Shown here: positions 1-8,633 of the stretch, piece by piece
How positions within the stretch are numbered: position 1 is the first letter of the stretch
Layout of the letters: each line of letters opens with the position of its first letter
Assembly: GCA_017795085.1 (NCBI GenBank)
Contig: CP051246.1
Coordinates: 742,514 to 806,513, forward strand
Reading direction: 5' to 3'
From: Salegentibacter sp.
GTDB lineage: Bacteria > Bacteroidota > Bacteroidia > Flavobacteriales > Flavobacteriaceae
Length of the DNA stretch: 64,000 nt
Translations under genes and position numbers: made by a program
The notes under the pieces: generated by a model
Told to the model about the DNA's origin: nothing
The model's input: the letters and a program-made list of their open reading frames with translations, nothing else
The model's database searches: none

Positions 1-157
1 CCAGTTGTAAATTATCAGTAACCGTTTTTTTTCTGTAGCCAATTAGGTAATATACAAATATAAAAACGATATCAGAAATAAAATAAAAAACCGGAAAAGG
101 AAGAATTGAAATAATCCAAAGCAAAGGGTAGACTAACCAAAAGACTATGCGGTGCAT
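1..157 (-). CDS. Lysophospholipid acyltransferase (LpxL/HtrB-like), partial
   Basis: Only the first 52 codons lie in the window; the gene runs off the left edge on the minus strand. The start is the ATG read from 157 downward. The visible N-terminus is a hydrophobic segment with the pattern 'WLVYPLLWIISILPF' followed by 'YYLIGYRKK..TDNL'. This matches how flavobacterial lipid A biosynthesis acyltransferases (LpxL/HtrB, LPLAT fold) begin: a membrane anchor, then a basic 'GYRKKvv..NL' stretch. The catalytic HxxxxD motif would lie outside the window, so the assignment rests on the N-terminus alone. The gene is divergent from the rhomboid gene. Confidence 0.6.
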   Translation of the reverse strand, partial: MHRIVFWLVYPLLWIISILPFPVFYFISDIVFIFVYYLIGYRKKTVTDNLQL

Positions 158-209
158 GAGAAAACTTTCGGCAAATATATGGTATATTTGGCGTTAAACT
201 AAACCGGTT

Positions 210-857
210 ATGGGAGAATTAAGTTTGGTGACCCTAATTGTAATTGGCGTGAATGCGTTGGTTTCATTTAAAGGCTTTAACGATAATCTTTTTTTTGATA
301 AATATAAATTCAGTATTGCGCAAATTAAGCAGGGTGCCAAACATCAGGTTCTCACTTCGGGGTTTTTGCATGTAAGCACTTCACATTTGTTGGTAAATAT
401 GCTTACCCTTTACTTTTTTGCCAATGTAGTGATCTATGCACTTGGTACCAGCGGGTTTTTACTAGTGTATTTTGCAAGTCTTATTTTGGGGAATTTACTT
501 TCCTATTTTTTTCATAAAAATGAACCAGCATATACTGCAGTAGGAGCAAGCGGGGCGGTTATGGGGGTTTTGTATTCTGCTATTTTATTGCGTCCCGATA
601 TGATGCTGGGGCTCTTTTTCTTTATTCCAATTCCCGCTTATCTCTTTGGGATTGGTTATTTATTATATACCATTTACGGTATGAAAAGACGCTTGGGGAA
701 CATTGGTCACGATGCACATTTTGGTGGTGCTGTGGGCGGCTATTTACTTACTTTGGTTCTTGCTCCACGGGTTTTTAGCGAGCATTTATTAATGGTGGTA
801 TTATTGGCTATTCCTATCGTAATTTTATTTATTCTTCAAAAAATGGGAAAAATTTAG
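210..857 (+). CDS. Rhomboid family intramembrane serine protease
   Basis: A 215-residue polytopic inner-membrane protein that should cut transmembrane helices of client proteins. Rhomboid hallmarks are present in order: an HxxxxHxxxN helix (about residues 54-63), the nucleophile motif GASG with Ser about 114, and AHFGGAVGG with the catalytic His about 170 in the last core helix. The length suits the minimal six-helix bacterial rhomboid. It starts at ATG 210, shortly after the divergent acyltransferase start, and precedes the SIMPL gene by about 50 bp. The substrate is unknown. Confidence 0.93.
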   Translation: MGELSLVTLIVIGVNALVSFKGFNDNLFFDKYKFSIAQIKQGAKHQVLTSGFLHVSTSHLLVNMLTLYFFANVVIYALGTSGFLLVYFASLILGNLLSYFFHKNEPAYTAVGASGAVMGVLYSAILLRPDMMLGLFFFIPIPAYLFGIGYLLYTIYGMKRRLGNIGHDAHFGGAVGGYLLTLVLAPRVFSEHLLMVVLLAIPIVILFILQKMGKI

Positions 858-908
858 ACTTTGGTATTTTTCTTGATTTAGGCAGATAAACATTTAAACA
901 TAAAAACT

Positions 909-1601
909 ATGAAAAAGTTACTATTATCATCCTTTTTACTGCTTAGTGTGGTTGTAAGCGCTCAGGAAACCCAAACCACTCCCCAGGGAATTTTTGTTAC
1001 CGGTGAAGGAAAAGTAAATGTGGTGCCAGATCGTGTAGTAATTAAATCTCAAATTGAAAACGAAGGGGTGAGTGCCGAAGAAGTGAAAAGGCAAAATGAT
1101 AAAACAGCCGATGCGGTACTGAAATATTTAAAATCGGAAGGAATTGCCGAAAAAAATATCCAGACCGATTACGTAAACCTTAATAAGCGACATAATTATT
1201 CTGATAAATCATATACCTATGTGGCAAACCAGGCAATAAGTATTACTTTGGAAGATCTTGATAATTACGAAAAAATTATGAGCGGACTTCTGGAAAATGG
1301 CTTAAACGGGATAAATGGTATCCAATTTAAGTCATCTGAAGTAGAATCTTACAAAACTGAAGCTCGTAAAAAAGCTATACTCGATGCTAAACGCAAAGCC
1401 GAGGAATTTGCTGAGCCTTTAGGGCAGCAAGTAGGAAAAGCGATTTCAATTAATGAAAATTCAGGAAATAACTTTCAACCGGTCTACCGAATGGCAGAAA
1501 TGATGAAAGCCAGTGACTCTGCAGGAGGTAACCAGGAAACCATTGCCCCCGGAGAACTGGAAATTTCAGTAAAAGTTGATGTTGGTTTTCAGTTGCATTA
1601 A
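909..1601 (+). CDS. SIMPL (DUF541) domain periplasmic protein
   Basis: A 230-residue secreted protein with a clear signal peptide (MKK, hydrophobic core, cleavage near 'VSAQ' at residues 16-19). The mature part begins with 'IFVTGEGKVNVVPDRVVI', the typical start of the SIMPL/DUF541 family (E. coli YggE, Brucella BP26), whose members form periplasmic or outer-membrane-associated oligomers linked to stress tolerance. The conserved 'ArkkAi.dAkrKAEefA' helix is present around residues 157-175. A strong hairpin follows the stop codon. The biochemical function is not established for the family. Confidence 0.9.
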   Translation: MKKLLLSSFLLLSVVVSAQETQTTPQGIFVTGEGKVNVVPDRVVIKSQIENEGVSAEEVKRQNDKTADAVLKYLKSEGIAEKNIQTDYVNLNKRHNYSDKSYTYVANQAISITLEDLDNYEKIMSGLLENGLNGINGIQFKSSEVESYKTEARKKAILDAKRKAEEFAEPLGQQVGKAISINENSGNNFQPVYRMAEMMKASDSAGGNQETIAPGELEISVKVDVGFQLH

Positions 1602-1618
1602 AAAAATGTACTCATAGA

Positions 1619-1648
1619 AAAAAGCGGCCTAAACAGCCGCTTTTTTTG
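1619..1648. terminator. Bidirectional intrinsic terminator
   Basis: Stem GCGGC (1624-1628) pairs with GCCGC (1636-1640), extended by A and T runs on each side, with a 7-nt loop and a run of seven or more T. It lies between the convergent SIMPL and TlpA-like genes and has a T run on one strand and an A run on the other, so it can stop transcription from both sides. Confidence 0.85.
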
Positions 1649-1673
1649 TATATAGGATATGTTACTATTGTTA

Positions 1674-2792
1674 CTATTTATCAAGAAGCTCGGCCACTTT
1701 GGCTTCAAGCTCATCACCGCGCAAGTCGCGTGCTACGATAACACCTTCTTCATCTAAAATAAAAGTAGCGGGAATGGCTCTGATACCGTATTTTTTGGCG
1801 ACTGGATCATTCCAGAATTGAAGGTTTGAAACCTGGTGCCATGGCAAACCATCATCTTCAATGGCTTGTAACCATTTATCTTTTTCTCCTGGCCGATCTA
1901 AAGAAACCCCTACAATCTCCAGACCTTGGTCATGGTATTTTTCATAAATTTTAACCACATTGGGGTTTTCAACCCTACAAGGTTTGCACCAGGCAGCCCA
2001 AAAATCTACAATAGTTACCGCTCCTAAAGCTTTGTTTAATGAAAGTTCGCCTCCCTCGGGAGTAGGAGCAGTAAAGTTTGGAGCTTTGCTGCCAATATCT
2101 ACGGCACCGGCACTTTCAAGGTTATTTTCAAGGCTTTTAGCTAACTTTGATTGTTTTACCTTATCATTTAAACTTTCATACAGTTCTTTAATTTCAGAAG
2201 TAGGATAAGATTTCATATTTAACAAATCGCTAATTACCATTACAGAAACAAAAGAATCAGGATGGTCTTCTACCATTTTCTTTTTAAAAACCTTGTCATT
2301 ATCCATTAACTCCTGTTCCGCTTTTTGCAATTTTTCAAGTTTGGTAGAATCTTGTTGCTGAAAAGCTTGTTGCATCTCTTGACGTCCTTCTCCAACTTTT
2401 TTGTTCATTTCTTTCAAGTGGTCAAGATAGGTAGTCAGAACTATATTCTCCTGGCCTCCCTTAACTTTTGAATTTCGTATACTGTCTTTATAAACCTCTA
2501 TGGAAAGTTGTTCGTTCTCTGCTATAAAAATCACATTACCATTAAGGTTTTCAAACTCAAGGAAACTCAAGTTGGGCGATTCAACTTCTTCCATGTCCAG
2601 TTCAAACTTTTCTCCTTCAATTACAGTTGAGTCAATCCTTTCGGGACGCTGGGTAGGATTTGTTAACTGGGAGACGTAAATTTTACTGCCGTCTTCCATA
2701 CCTTTTGCCGTTCCGGAGATAAAAAAACCTTTATTTTCCTGGCAGGAAACAAGGGCTAATACAACGGCTGCCATTGCAACTATTTTTTTCAT
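1674..2792 (-). CDS. TlpA-family thioredoxin-like lipoprotein with DUF4369 domain
   Basis: A 372-residue protein. The N-terminus is a lipoprotein signal (lipobox 'ALVSC', Cys 17). Residues about 24-115 look like the DUF4369 beta domain typical of Bacteroidota. A charged helical spacer follows, then a TlpA/AhpC-TSA thioredoxin domain from about 232 with the active site WAAWCKPC (Cys 269 and 272) and the later cis-Pro motif 'IRAIPATFILD'. The family reduces disulfides in exported proteins, for example in cytochrome maturation. Membrane attachment in the periplasm is inferred from the lipobox. It is convergent with the SIMPL gene. Confidence 0.92.
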   Translation of the reverse strand: MKKIVAMAAVVLALVSCQENKGFFISGTAKGMEDGSKIYVSQLTNPTQRPERIDSTVIEGEKFELDMEEVESPNLSFLEFENLNGNVIFIAENEQLSIEVYKDSIRNSKVKGGQENIVLTTYLDHLKEMNKKVGEGRQEMQQAFQQQDSTKLEKLQKAEQELMDNDKVFKKKMVEDHPDSFVSVMVISDLLNMKSYPTSEIKELYESLNDKVKQSKLAKSLENNLESAGAVDIGSKAPNFTAPTPEGGELSLNKALGAVTIVDFWAAWCKPCRVENPNVVKIYEKYHDQGLEIVGVSLDRPGEKDKWLQAIEDDGLPWHQVSNLQFWNDPVAKKYGIRAIPATFILDEEGVIVARDLRGDELEAKVAELLDK

Positions 2793-3295
2793 AAAAAATT
2801 ATTTTAGTATTATTAAAATTAAATAACTCAGCTTGCAAACAATTCTTCTGGAAAAATGAAAAAGTAATTGCTTTTTGCAGTTATTTTCAGCAAAAATAAA
2901 CAACTACATAGTTCCCCCTATCGAATTTTTATAAAAAATTGTTAATTCAGGGATAGCATTATCCTTTGCTATATAGAACATGTAATTTTATAGTAGAATA
3001 TATGATATGAAAGCCCGTAATCTACGACACAAGTTCGGGACGAGTTAGGTATCCCGACATAAATTTTGGAAGATGGTCTATACCAACTGGCATAAACAAA
3101 ATTTTTCGAAGCATTTGGGAGAAATGCTTTTGAAATTTTTGTATAAATAAACCTCTTATAGAGGGATATATTAAAGCATGGTAATCGCTAAATAAAAGTT
3201 ATTTTTATATTATTAGTGTTTCTTTATTATGTTGTTTAATGTTTTGACAATCAAATATTTAATTTAAATTCATTCGTGTGAAAAAATAGTTAGAA
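2793..3295. other. Non-coding gap with hairpins and a dispersed-repeat remnant
   Basis: No supportable gene. A TATTTTTG box on the minus strand (2891-2898) could be the -7 element of the TlpA-like gene. At 3034-3057 a short inverted repeat (TCGGGA...TCCCGA) resembles other intergenic repeats in this window. At about 3097-3140 an imperfect hairpin is visible, with AAGCATTT pairing with AAATGCTT and flanking T/A-rich arms. The sequence then grades into the broken start of the GAF-domain pseudogene. Confidence 0.5.
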
Positions 3296-5153
3296 GATTT
3301 TCCTTTCCAAATAATTATCAGTTTTGAAGGTGTTATTGAGGCTTATAAAAAGTAATTGGAGAATGAAGAAACTGAAGTTTCCCGCGATTATATTACAAAA
3401 ATGTTGGATTATGTGGGGGAATTTCTGGAGTTAAAAGAGGGGATTGAAAACCCTGATAAACTAAAAGAGTTACAGGAACCAATAAAAATACTCCTGGATG
3501 ATCTTTTTCCTTGTGTTTTAAGTAATAATGAAATAAAAACTGCTTCAATATCGTATCATAGTATTTTTTCAATCGGTCAGCAAGGTTGAAACGTATTATG
3601 GAAGCAGCGGGAGATGTTGTTTGAGCAGGTGGAAGCCCGGGAAACAAGAAGTTTTATTTTAAATAAAAAGCTTGAAAACGATTGTAAATCGGGGATTTGC
3701 GAAAAAGGCTTTAAAAAAAATTAAAGAGCATAAGTTTTTTAGTATTCCAACATAAAGGCTTATGCTCAACAAAATAATAATCTACTGGCACAGAACCTCC
3801 AGGAAAACAATATTAAGAGTTGCATTTTAGCGCCTATTGGACAAAATGATAAATTGCTGGGGGTTTTGGAACTGGTTTCCAGTCGTAAAAATGAGTTGAA
3901 TAGTATTAATGCTATCAAACTTGATAAAATCTTACCTTACATTGTCACGGCAGTAGAACGTACCCGCGCTGATTATAAAAACCGGGTGAAAGCGATAATT
4001 CAAAGTGAATGTACCAGTATTCACCCGAGTGTATTGTGGGTTTTTGAAAAAGAAGCTAAAAAATTTATCAAGGAATATGATACGGATGGCCTGGCATCGT
4101 TTAAAGATATAGTTTTTAAGGATGTTTACCCGCTTTACGGTCAAATAGACGTAGTTTCTTCATCAAAAGCCAGGAATGATGCTATTCAAAAAGATCTTCT
4201 CGATCAATTGGATTTAATAAGTGAAATTATTGATAAAGCTTATACAAAAGAACAATTACCAATTTATGAGCAGGTTAAATACCGCATTAAGGATTTTCAG
4301 AAAGAATTATCAGAAAGCCTGAATGCAACCAGTGAGCAGCAGATTGTTAATTTGCTCAAGAAAGAAATCAATCCGATTATGGCTCACCTGAAAATACAAT
4401 CTGTTGATTTTAAAAAACTTGTAGAGAATTACGGAAAAGTTCTGAACCCTGACCGGTATAGTTTATAATCATCGTAAAAATTACGACAAGACGGTGCAAC
4501 AAATTAATCGTACGATGTCTCGATATATTGATCGGAAACAATTTCTGGCTCAGGAAATTTACCCTCATTATTTTGAACGCTATAAAACAGATGGTGTAGA
4601 TCATAATAGGTATATAGGACCGGCTATGGCCAGAAACAAATCTTTCAACAAGGTCTATTTGTACAACTTAAGGCTTTGGCAGTTAAGCACGATTTGCGAA
4701 ATGAAAAATAGGTTTTACCAGCTTCAGAAAAATACGCCTATTCAATTAGATGCTGCTTCACTTATTTTGGTATATACTACACTTTCTATAAGATACCGTA
4801 TGGACGAGAAGAAGTTCGATGTAGACGGAACTTATAATGTTCGCTATGAAATTATCAAGAAAAGAATAGATAAGGCCATGATAAAGGGTAGTGAAAAGCG
4901 GATTACTCAAAAGGGGAAAATTGTAATTATTTATTCTCAGCCTAGTGATCAACGGGAATATCTCAGATATATAAAATACCTGCAGACTAAAAATTACCTG
5001 GGAGATGAAGTAGAAATACTAGAATTAGAAGATGTACAGGGAGTAGTAGGTTTAAAGGCCATTCGCGTAAATATTCTTTATAATGTTCCCAATGAAAACG
5101 AACCGAAAAAAGTGATTACCTATGAAGATTTAATGCAGGAATTAGATCTTTAA
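3296..5153 (+). pseudogene. GAF-domain protein, multiply disrupted
   Basis: Remnants of one large gene can be read in order on the plus strand. From 3296 'DFPFQIIISFEGVIEAYKK' ends at a TAA (3353-3355) and continues in the same frame to 3589. A further piece ('RLKRIMEAAGD') is in another frame near 3570-3625. A GAF-like segment begins near 3757 ('AQQNNNLLAQNLQENN...'), runs through 'LLGVLELVSSRKNELN' and ends at a stop at 4468. After a shift near 4460 the C-terminal part continues to 5153 ('YNHRKNYDKTVQQINRTMSRYID...'). Flavobacterial homologues that I recall are single genes of roughly 790 residues; about 500 remain here, so a central part seems deleted. I infer a dead gene. Confidence 0.75.
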
Positions 5154-6334
5154 ATCAGATAAAATGCTACAACATAACTCAGTACGGAAACAATAATACC
5201 TATCATAAATACAGTATAGGTGACTCGTAAAAGCATGTATTTTCTGTTTAAAACTATACCTAAAGAATGTAAATCGAGCATCAGCGATTCATAAACATAG
5301 TCTTTATCTTTAATGATTTCTTTCATCCCCCACCGAAATTCTTCAAATGGCATTTTATGGAAATTTCCGAAAAACAATAAATTTACTTCACGATTTTTTA
5401 CCTGGTCTTTGGTAAACTCGCCTGAGGTTACATTTGGGCGCGTAGACATAATTGAAAGTATAATGGTAACCACACTAAAAAGCATAAGTACCATACTGGG
5501 TACTAGTATATGTTTATGCGTTTGAGCGTCTAAGATTGGAACCAAATTAGCAATGGCCAGAGAAATGATAATTGCATTTACCGAAAGTAAAATATTAGCT
5601 TTAGTATCGGCAATATCACTTAGTTTTATATGGTTTCTCAAGGTTACCCTAAACAAAGTTTGAATACTTCGCTCAGGATTTTCATTTTTGAACTTTGCCT
5701 TTAAACGAGCTTTCGCCTCTTCTTTTTTAAGTTTCCTTTCTTGTTTATTTTGAGCTTCAATCAGGTTAAGGAGATTCTCCTCTTTCCCTTCCTGCCAGTG
5801 GGTAAGGGCATAGGTAGTATAGAAACGGTGCTTCTTGGTAAACGTTTCTATATTTTCTTGTAGCCATTCTGCACTGGTATAATTTTTAATACTGTGCAAT
5901 TCCAGTTCCTGCCTTAAAAGTTCACTGGTTTCTTCAAAGTATTCTTGTGCAAAATGAGAAGAATCAGCATCTTGAATAATTTTTTCAGGTATTGTTTTTG
6001 GTTCATAATCAAACCGGGTAGCAAGGATGTTTTGCCTAACCTTTTCAAGAAGTTCAGGAGTAGCATTTTGACTATTCAGGAAGTCTTCAGCGATCTTTAC
6101 ACTTTCTTTTTCATGCCCCTTAAAAGTTATGGTGTAGCCGGTGTCATGAAACCATGCGGCAAGTAACAGCGCCTCTTGGTCTTTAACATTAATTTGAGAG
6201 TTATCAATTAATTCTTTAGTACTTTTAACTACACGTTGGGTGTGCCTATAATTGTGGTACAGATAAGTTGCATGCAGCTTTTCTTTAAAAAGCTTGAGTA
6301 CAAATTCATCAGCTTTCTCAACAAGATTGTTCAT
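5150..6334 (-). CDS. HD-domain phosphohydrolase fused to Pycsar-type (PycTM) membrane domain
   Basis: A 394-residue protein with two parts. Residues about 15-130 are an HD domain: the first metal His is in 'YRHTQ' (His 31), the HD pair in 'WFHDTGYT' (63-64), and a later Asp in 'IQDADSSHF' (122/124). A charged coiled-coil linker (about 190-225) follows. Residues about 229-393 match the DUF5706/PycTM family used as the membrane effector in Pycsar anti-phage systems, with 'KLSDIADTKANILLSVNAIIIS', two helices (about 247-297) and a last helix at 371-393. No nucleotide cyclase gene is adjacent. The HD domain may act on a nucleotide signal; that is inference. Its 3' end touches the GAF pseudogene. 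Confidence 0.85.
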   Translation of the reverse strand: MNNLVEKADEFVLKLFKEKLHATYLYHNYRHTQRVVKSTKELIDNSQINVKDQEALLLAAWFHDTGYTITFKGHEKESVKIAEDFLNSQNATPELLEKVRQNILATRFDYEPKTIPEKIIQDADSSHFAQEYFEETSELLRQELELHSIKNYTSAEWLQENIETFTKKHRFYTTYALTHWQEGKEENLLNLIEAQNKQERKLKKEEAKARLKAKFKNENPERSIQTLFRVTLRNHIKLSDIADTKANILLSVNAIIISLAIANLVPILDAQTHKHILVPSMVLMLFSVVTIILSIMSTRPNVTSGEFTKDQVKNREVNLLFFGNFHKMPFEEFRWGMKEIIKDKDYVYESLMLDLHSLGIVLNRKYMLLRVTYTVFMIGIIVSVLSYVVAFYLI

Positions 6335-6383
6335 CTGCGGGTGTTTTGTTAAGCCAAATTACAAAATTGTTTTTATACCCTAT

Positions 6384-6645
6384 ATGAAAAAACTACTCTA
6401 TCTTTTTTGGCCTGTTAAGTATACTTATTTTAAACTCTTGTGCGTCTCCAGAACCAAAAGTAAAAATTCATAAAGAAGAGCCTGAAGAAGATTTTGGTTA
6501 CCCTGTCAATAAAGAAATAGAAAAGTTATTTTATTTACTTGGGAATGGTGGATATTCTTCAGAAGGTTCCAGTTCAAAAGGATTTATCGCTTTTAAAAAA
6601 TTCCTTGCTTCTGTTCAGGAAAGCGGGAATTACTCAATTAACTAA
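6384..6645 (+). pseudogene. Small lipoprotein gene with a frameshift in a T6 run
   Basis: The ATG at 6384 opens MKKLLYLF, then hits a run of six T (6403-6408). In the reading frame of the start the product becomes nonsense and stops after about 28 codons. Removing one T restores a convincing lipoprotein: 'GLLSILILNSCASPEPKVK' (lipobox NSC) followed by an acidic mature part ending 'FLASVQESGNYSIN' with TAA at 6643-6645, about 86 residues in all. Function unknown. It could be a true pseudogene, a slippage-controlled gene or an assembly error in the homopolymer. Confidence 0.6.
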
Positions 6646-6677
6646 AGCAGAGTATAATTGCTACAATTCATATCGGG

Positions 6678-7583
6678 TTATAATTCTTGTTCCGAAGAAT
6701 TTTCCGGAGTGGAATTAAGCGATAATTTATTTGAAAAATCAATAGTTCTAATAGGAAATGGAATGTTAATATCGTTTTTATCGAAGGCTTTTTTAACAGC
6801 GATAATAGCGTTATTTTTTGCTATAAGTATATCTCGGTTCTTAGTAACATCGGTCCAAAAACGGACTACAAAATTTATGGAACTGTCTCCAAACCCGGTA
6901 TACATAAATTCAACTTCTTCATTAGCCTGAGGCTTGTAAAGTTTTTCTATGGTTTTTAATGTAAGTTTTCTAACTTCTTCAAGGTTAGAGTTGTAAGCAA
7001 TACCACATTCTAGCATTACCCGGGAACGCGAAGTTCGGCTATAATTTTTAAAAGGTTCTTCTACAATTTTAGAATTAGGAATCACCACATAATTATTATC
7101 GGCTTGTTTTATAACAATATTTCGCAGGTTTATTTCAATTACCTGGCCGGCATAATCGTTAGTTTCTACCCAATCACCAATTTGCAATTCGGGAAGGAAA
7201 CTTAAGATTAGACCTGAAAAAGTATTGTTTAATGTACCTTGTAATGCAAGACCAATCGCAAGACCAACAACACCGGCACCGGCTAAAATAGAGGTAAGTG
7301 CTTTATCGAGGTTGAGTAAGTCAAGGGCAACAAAAAATCCTACTAAGATTATGAGAGCCTTTATTACTTTAACCGTCATTAATCTAATAGAATCCTGACG
7401 GATACGATTTAAAAAAAGCCGATTGAATACTTTGCCAAGATATTTGGCTAGTAACAAAAAGAAAATAAAAACAAGAATGGCTAGGATAAAGTTCGGTAAA
7501 TTGAGAACTATTGCATCCAGCCATTCCTGTAATTTCCCTCCTAATTTCCCAAGGGATTTATATATATCAAAATTGTCGAACAT
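6678..7583 (-). CDS. Small-conductance mechanosensitive channel (MscS family)
   Basis: A 301-residue membrane channel that should open on membrane stretch to relieve osmotic downshock. Three N-terminal hydrophobic segments (about 29-50, 70-90, 95-115) are followed by the Gly/Ala-rich pore helix 'SILAGAGVVGLAIGLALQGTLNN' region (about 98-120). The beta domain motif 'GDWVETNDYAGQVIEINLRNIVIK...VVIPNSKI' (about 137-171) is diagnostic of MscS. The length is near E. coli MscS (286). The start lies 7 bp after the Dps stop, so it is probably co-transcribed with dps. Confidence 0.95.
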   Translation of the reverse strand: MFDNFDIYKSLGKLGGKLQEWLDAIVLNLPNFILAILVFIFFLLLAKYLGKVFNRLFLNRIRQDSIRLMTVKVIKALIILVGFFVALDLLNLDKALTSILAGAGVVGLAIGLALQGTLNNTFSGLILSFLPELQIGDWVETNDYAGQVIEINLRNIVIKQADNNYVVIPNSKIVEEPFKNYSRTSRSRVMLECGIAYNSNLEEVRKLTLKTIEKLYKPQANEEVEFMYTGFGDSSINFVVRFWTDVTKNRDILIAKNNAIIAVKKAFDKNDINIPFPIRTIDFSNKLSLNSTPENSSEQEL

Positions 7584-7590
7584 TCAATAA

Positions 7591-8085
7591 TTACTTTGCC
7601 GGTGTATGTCCATCTGTGGTTTTCATTTTCCAGGCATCAAGCATCCAGCTTGTTTTTTCCAGTTCACGAATGTAAGCGCCAATAAGGTCTATTGTACCTT
7701 CATCACCAGCTTTATCGGCAACTTCAACAACACTGCGCATTTGTTTTAGGATAACGCCATGATCTTTAAGCAGAGCTTCAATCATTTCATAATCTGTAAG
7801 ATCGGCTTTTGCTTCTTTAAGGTTAGACATTTTAAGATAATCGCTTAAGTTGCTTGTAGGTTGGAACCTTAACGTTAGAATACGTTCGGCAATTTCATCG
7901 ACTTTTAATTTAGCGTCATCATAAAGTTCTTCAAATTTTTCATGAAGATCAAAGAAATTTTTTCCAATTACATTCCAGTGAAAATTTCTAAGTTTTTGAT
8001 AATATAAATGGTAATCAGCTAATAATACATTTAATTCTTCAACAGTTTTTTCGGTCTGCTTTTCATCTAAACCTAAGTAACTCAT
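7591..8085 (-). CDS. dps: Dps/ferritin-like DNA-protection protein
   Basis: A 164-residue four-helix protein. The ferroxidase signature of the Dps family is present: 'LADYHLYYQKLRNFHWNVIGKNFFDLHEKFEELYDDAKLKVDEIAERI' (about 27-67), with the His of 'NFHW', the His of 'LHEKFEELYDD' and the Asp/Glu of 'DEIAER' as inter-subunit iron ligands. Dps dodecamers oxidise and store iron with H2O2 and shield DNA in stress or starvation. It sits just upstream of the MscS channel gene on the same strand. Confidence 0.95.
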   Translation of the reverse strand: MSYLGLDEKQTEKTVEELNVLLADYHLYYQKLRNFHWNVIGKNFFDLHEKFEELYDDAKLKVDEIAERILTLRFQPTSNLSDYLKMSNLKEAKADLTDYEMIEALLKDHGVILKQMRSVVEVADKAGDEGTIDLIGAYIRELEKTSWMLDAWKMKTTDGHTPAK

Positions 8086-8176
8086 AGTTGTTATAATTTT
8101 ATTTGATTGATTTCAAAAATATGATAAATAAACACTATAATAAATTATTTTTTTGGGTTTAATAGAAATTTAACGC

Positions 8177-8500
8177 CTATTTGTCAATTGGACGGTGATT
8201 TTTTAAATCAAGTTTTTCTGATAATGGTTTAGACACCTGCCCACTAGAAATACCATAACCGTCTACCAACACACCTTTTCTTCCAGAAGTGGTGGTAATG
8301 GCATATAAAATGGCATTGTCGTCAGGATTGCTCATACCTTCAAAACGTAAAACTTTATCGACATCAAATTCTTCAACACTATAGGTTTCATTTTTTGTTT
8401 TTATTTCAATTTTTTCATCCATCAGGTTAAAATCGTGTTCATAGCCTTCTTCAAGCTTTAATTTATTAATTGCCTGAGATAGTGTCCCGTAATCTTTCAT
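8177..8500 (-). CDS. Small conserved Bacteroidota protein of unknown function
   Basis: A 107-residue soluble protein: 'TLSQAINKLKLEEGYEHDFNL', an acidic middle 'FDVDKVLRFEGMSNPDDNAILYAI', and 'GRKGVLVDGYG'. It belongs to a small Bacteroidota family often labelled phosphoribosylpyrophosphate synthetase in databases. That label is not supported here: there is no PRPP-binding loop and the length is a third of a real Prs. No signal peptide or membrane segment. It is not obviously in an operon with dps (91 bp gap). Confidence 0.75.
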   Translation of the reverse strand: MKDYGTLSQAINKLKLEEGYEHDFNLMDEKIEIKTKNETYSVEEFDVDKVLRFEGMSNPDDNAILYAITTTSGRKGVLVDGYGISSGQVSKPLSEKLDLKNHRPIDK

Positions 8501-8633
8501 CTTTTAATTTTTTGATTGTGATTAGAGTATTAAGCTACAGCTAAAGGCTAAGTTTTGCAAATGAAAAACAGGGATTTAGGATAAGTTTAACGGCCAATAT
8601 AAAAGGCTTTTCGGTAATTAGAGGGTAAATTTA

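Noticed and set aside
5150..6334. A complete Pycsar defence operon
   Set aside because: Only an effector-like domain is present; no cyclase gene lies beside it, so a full system cannot be claimed.
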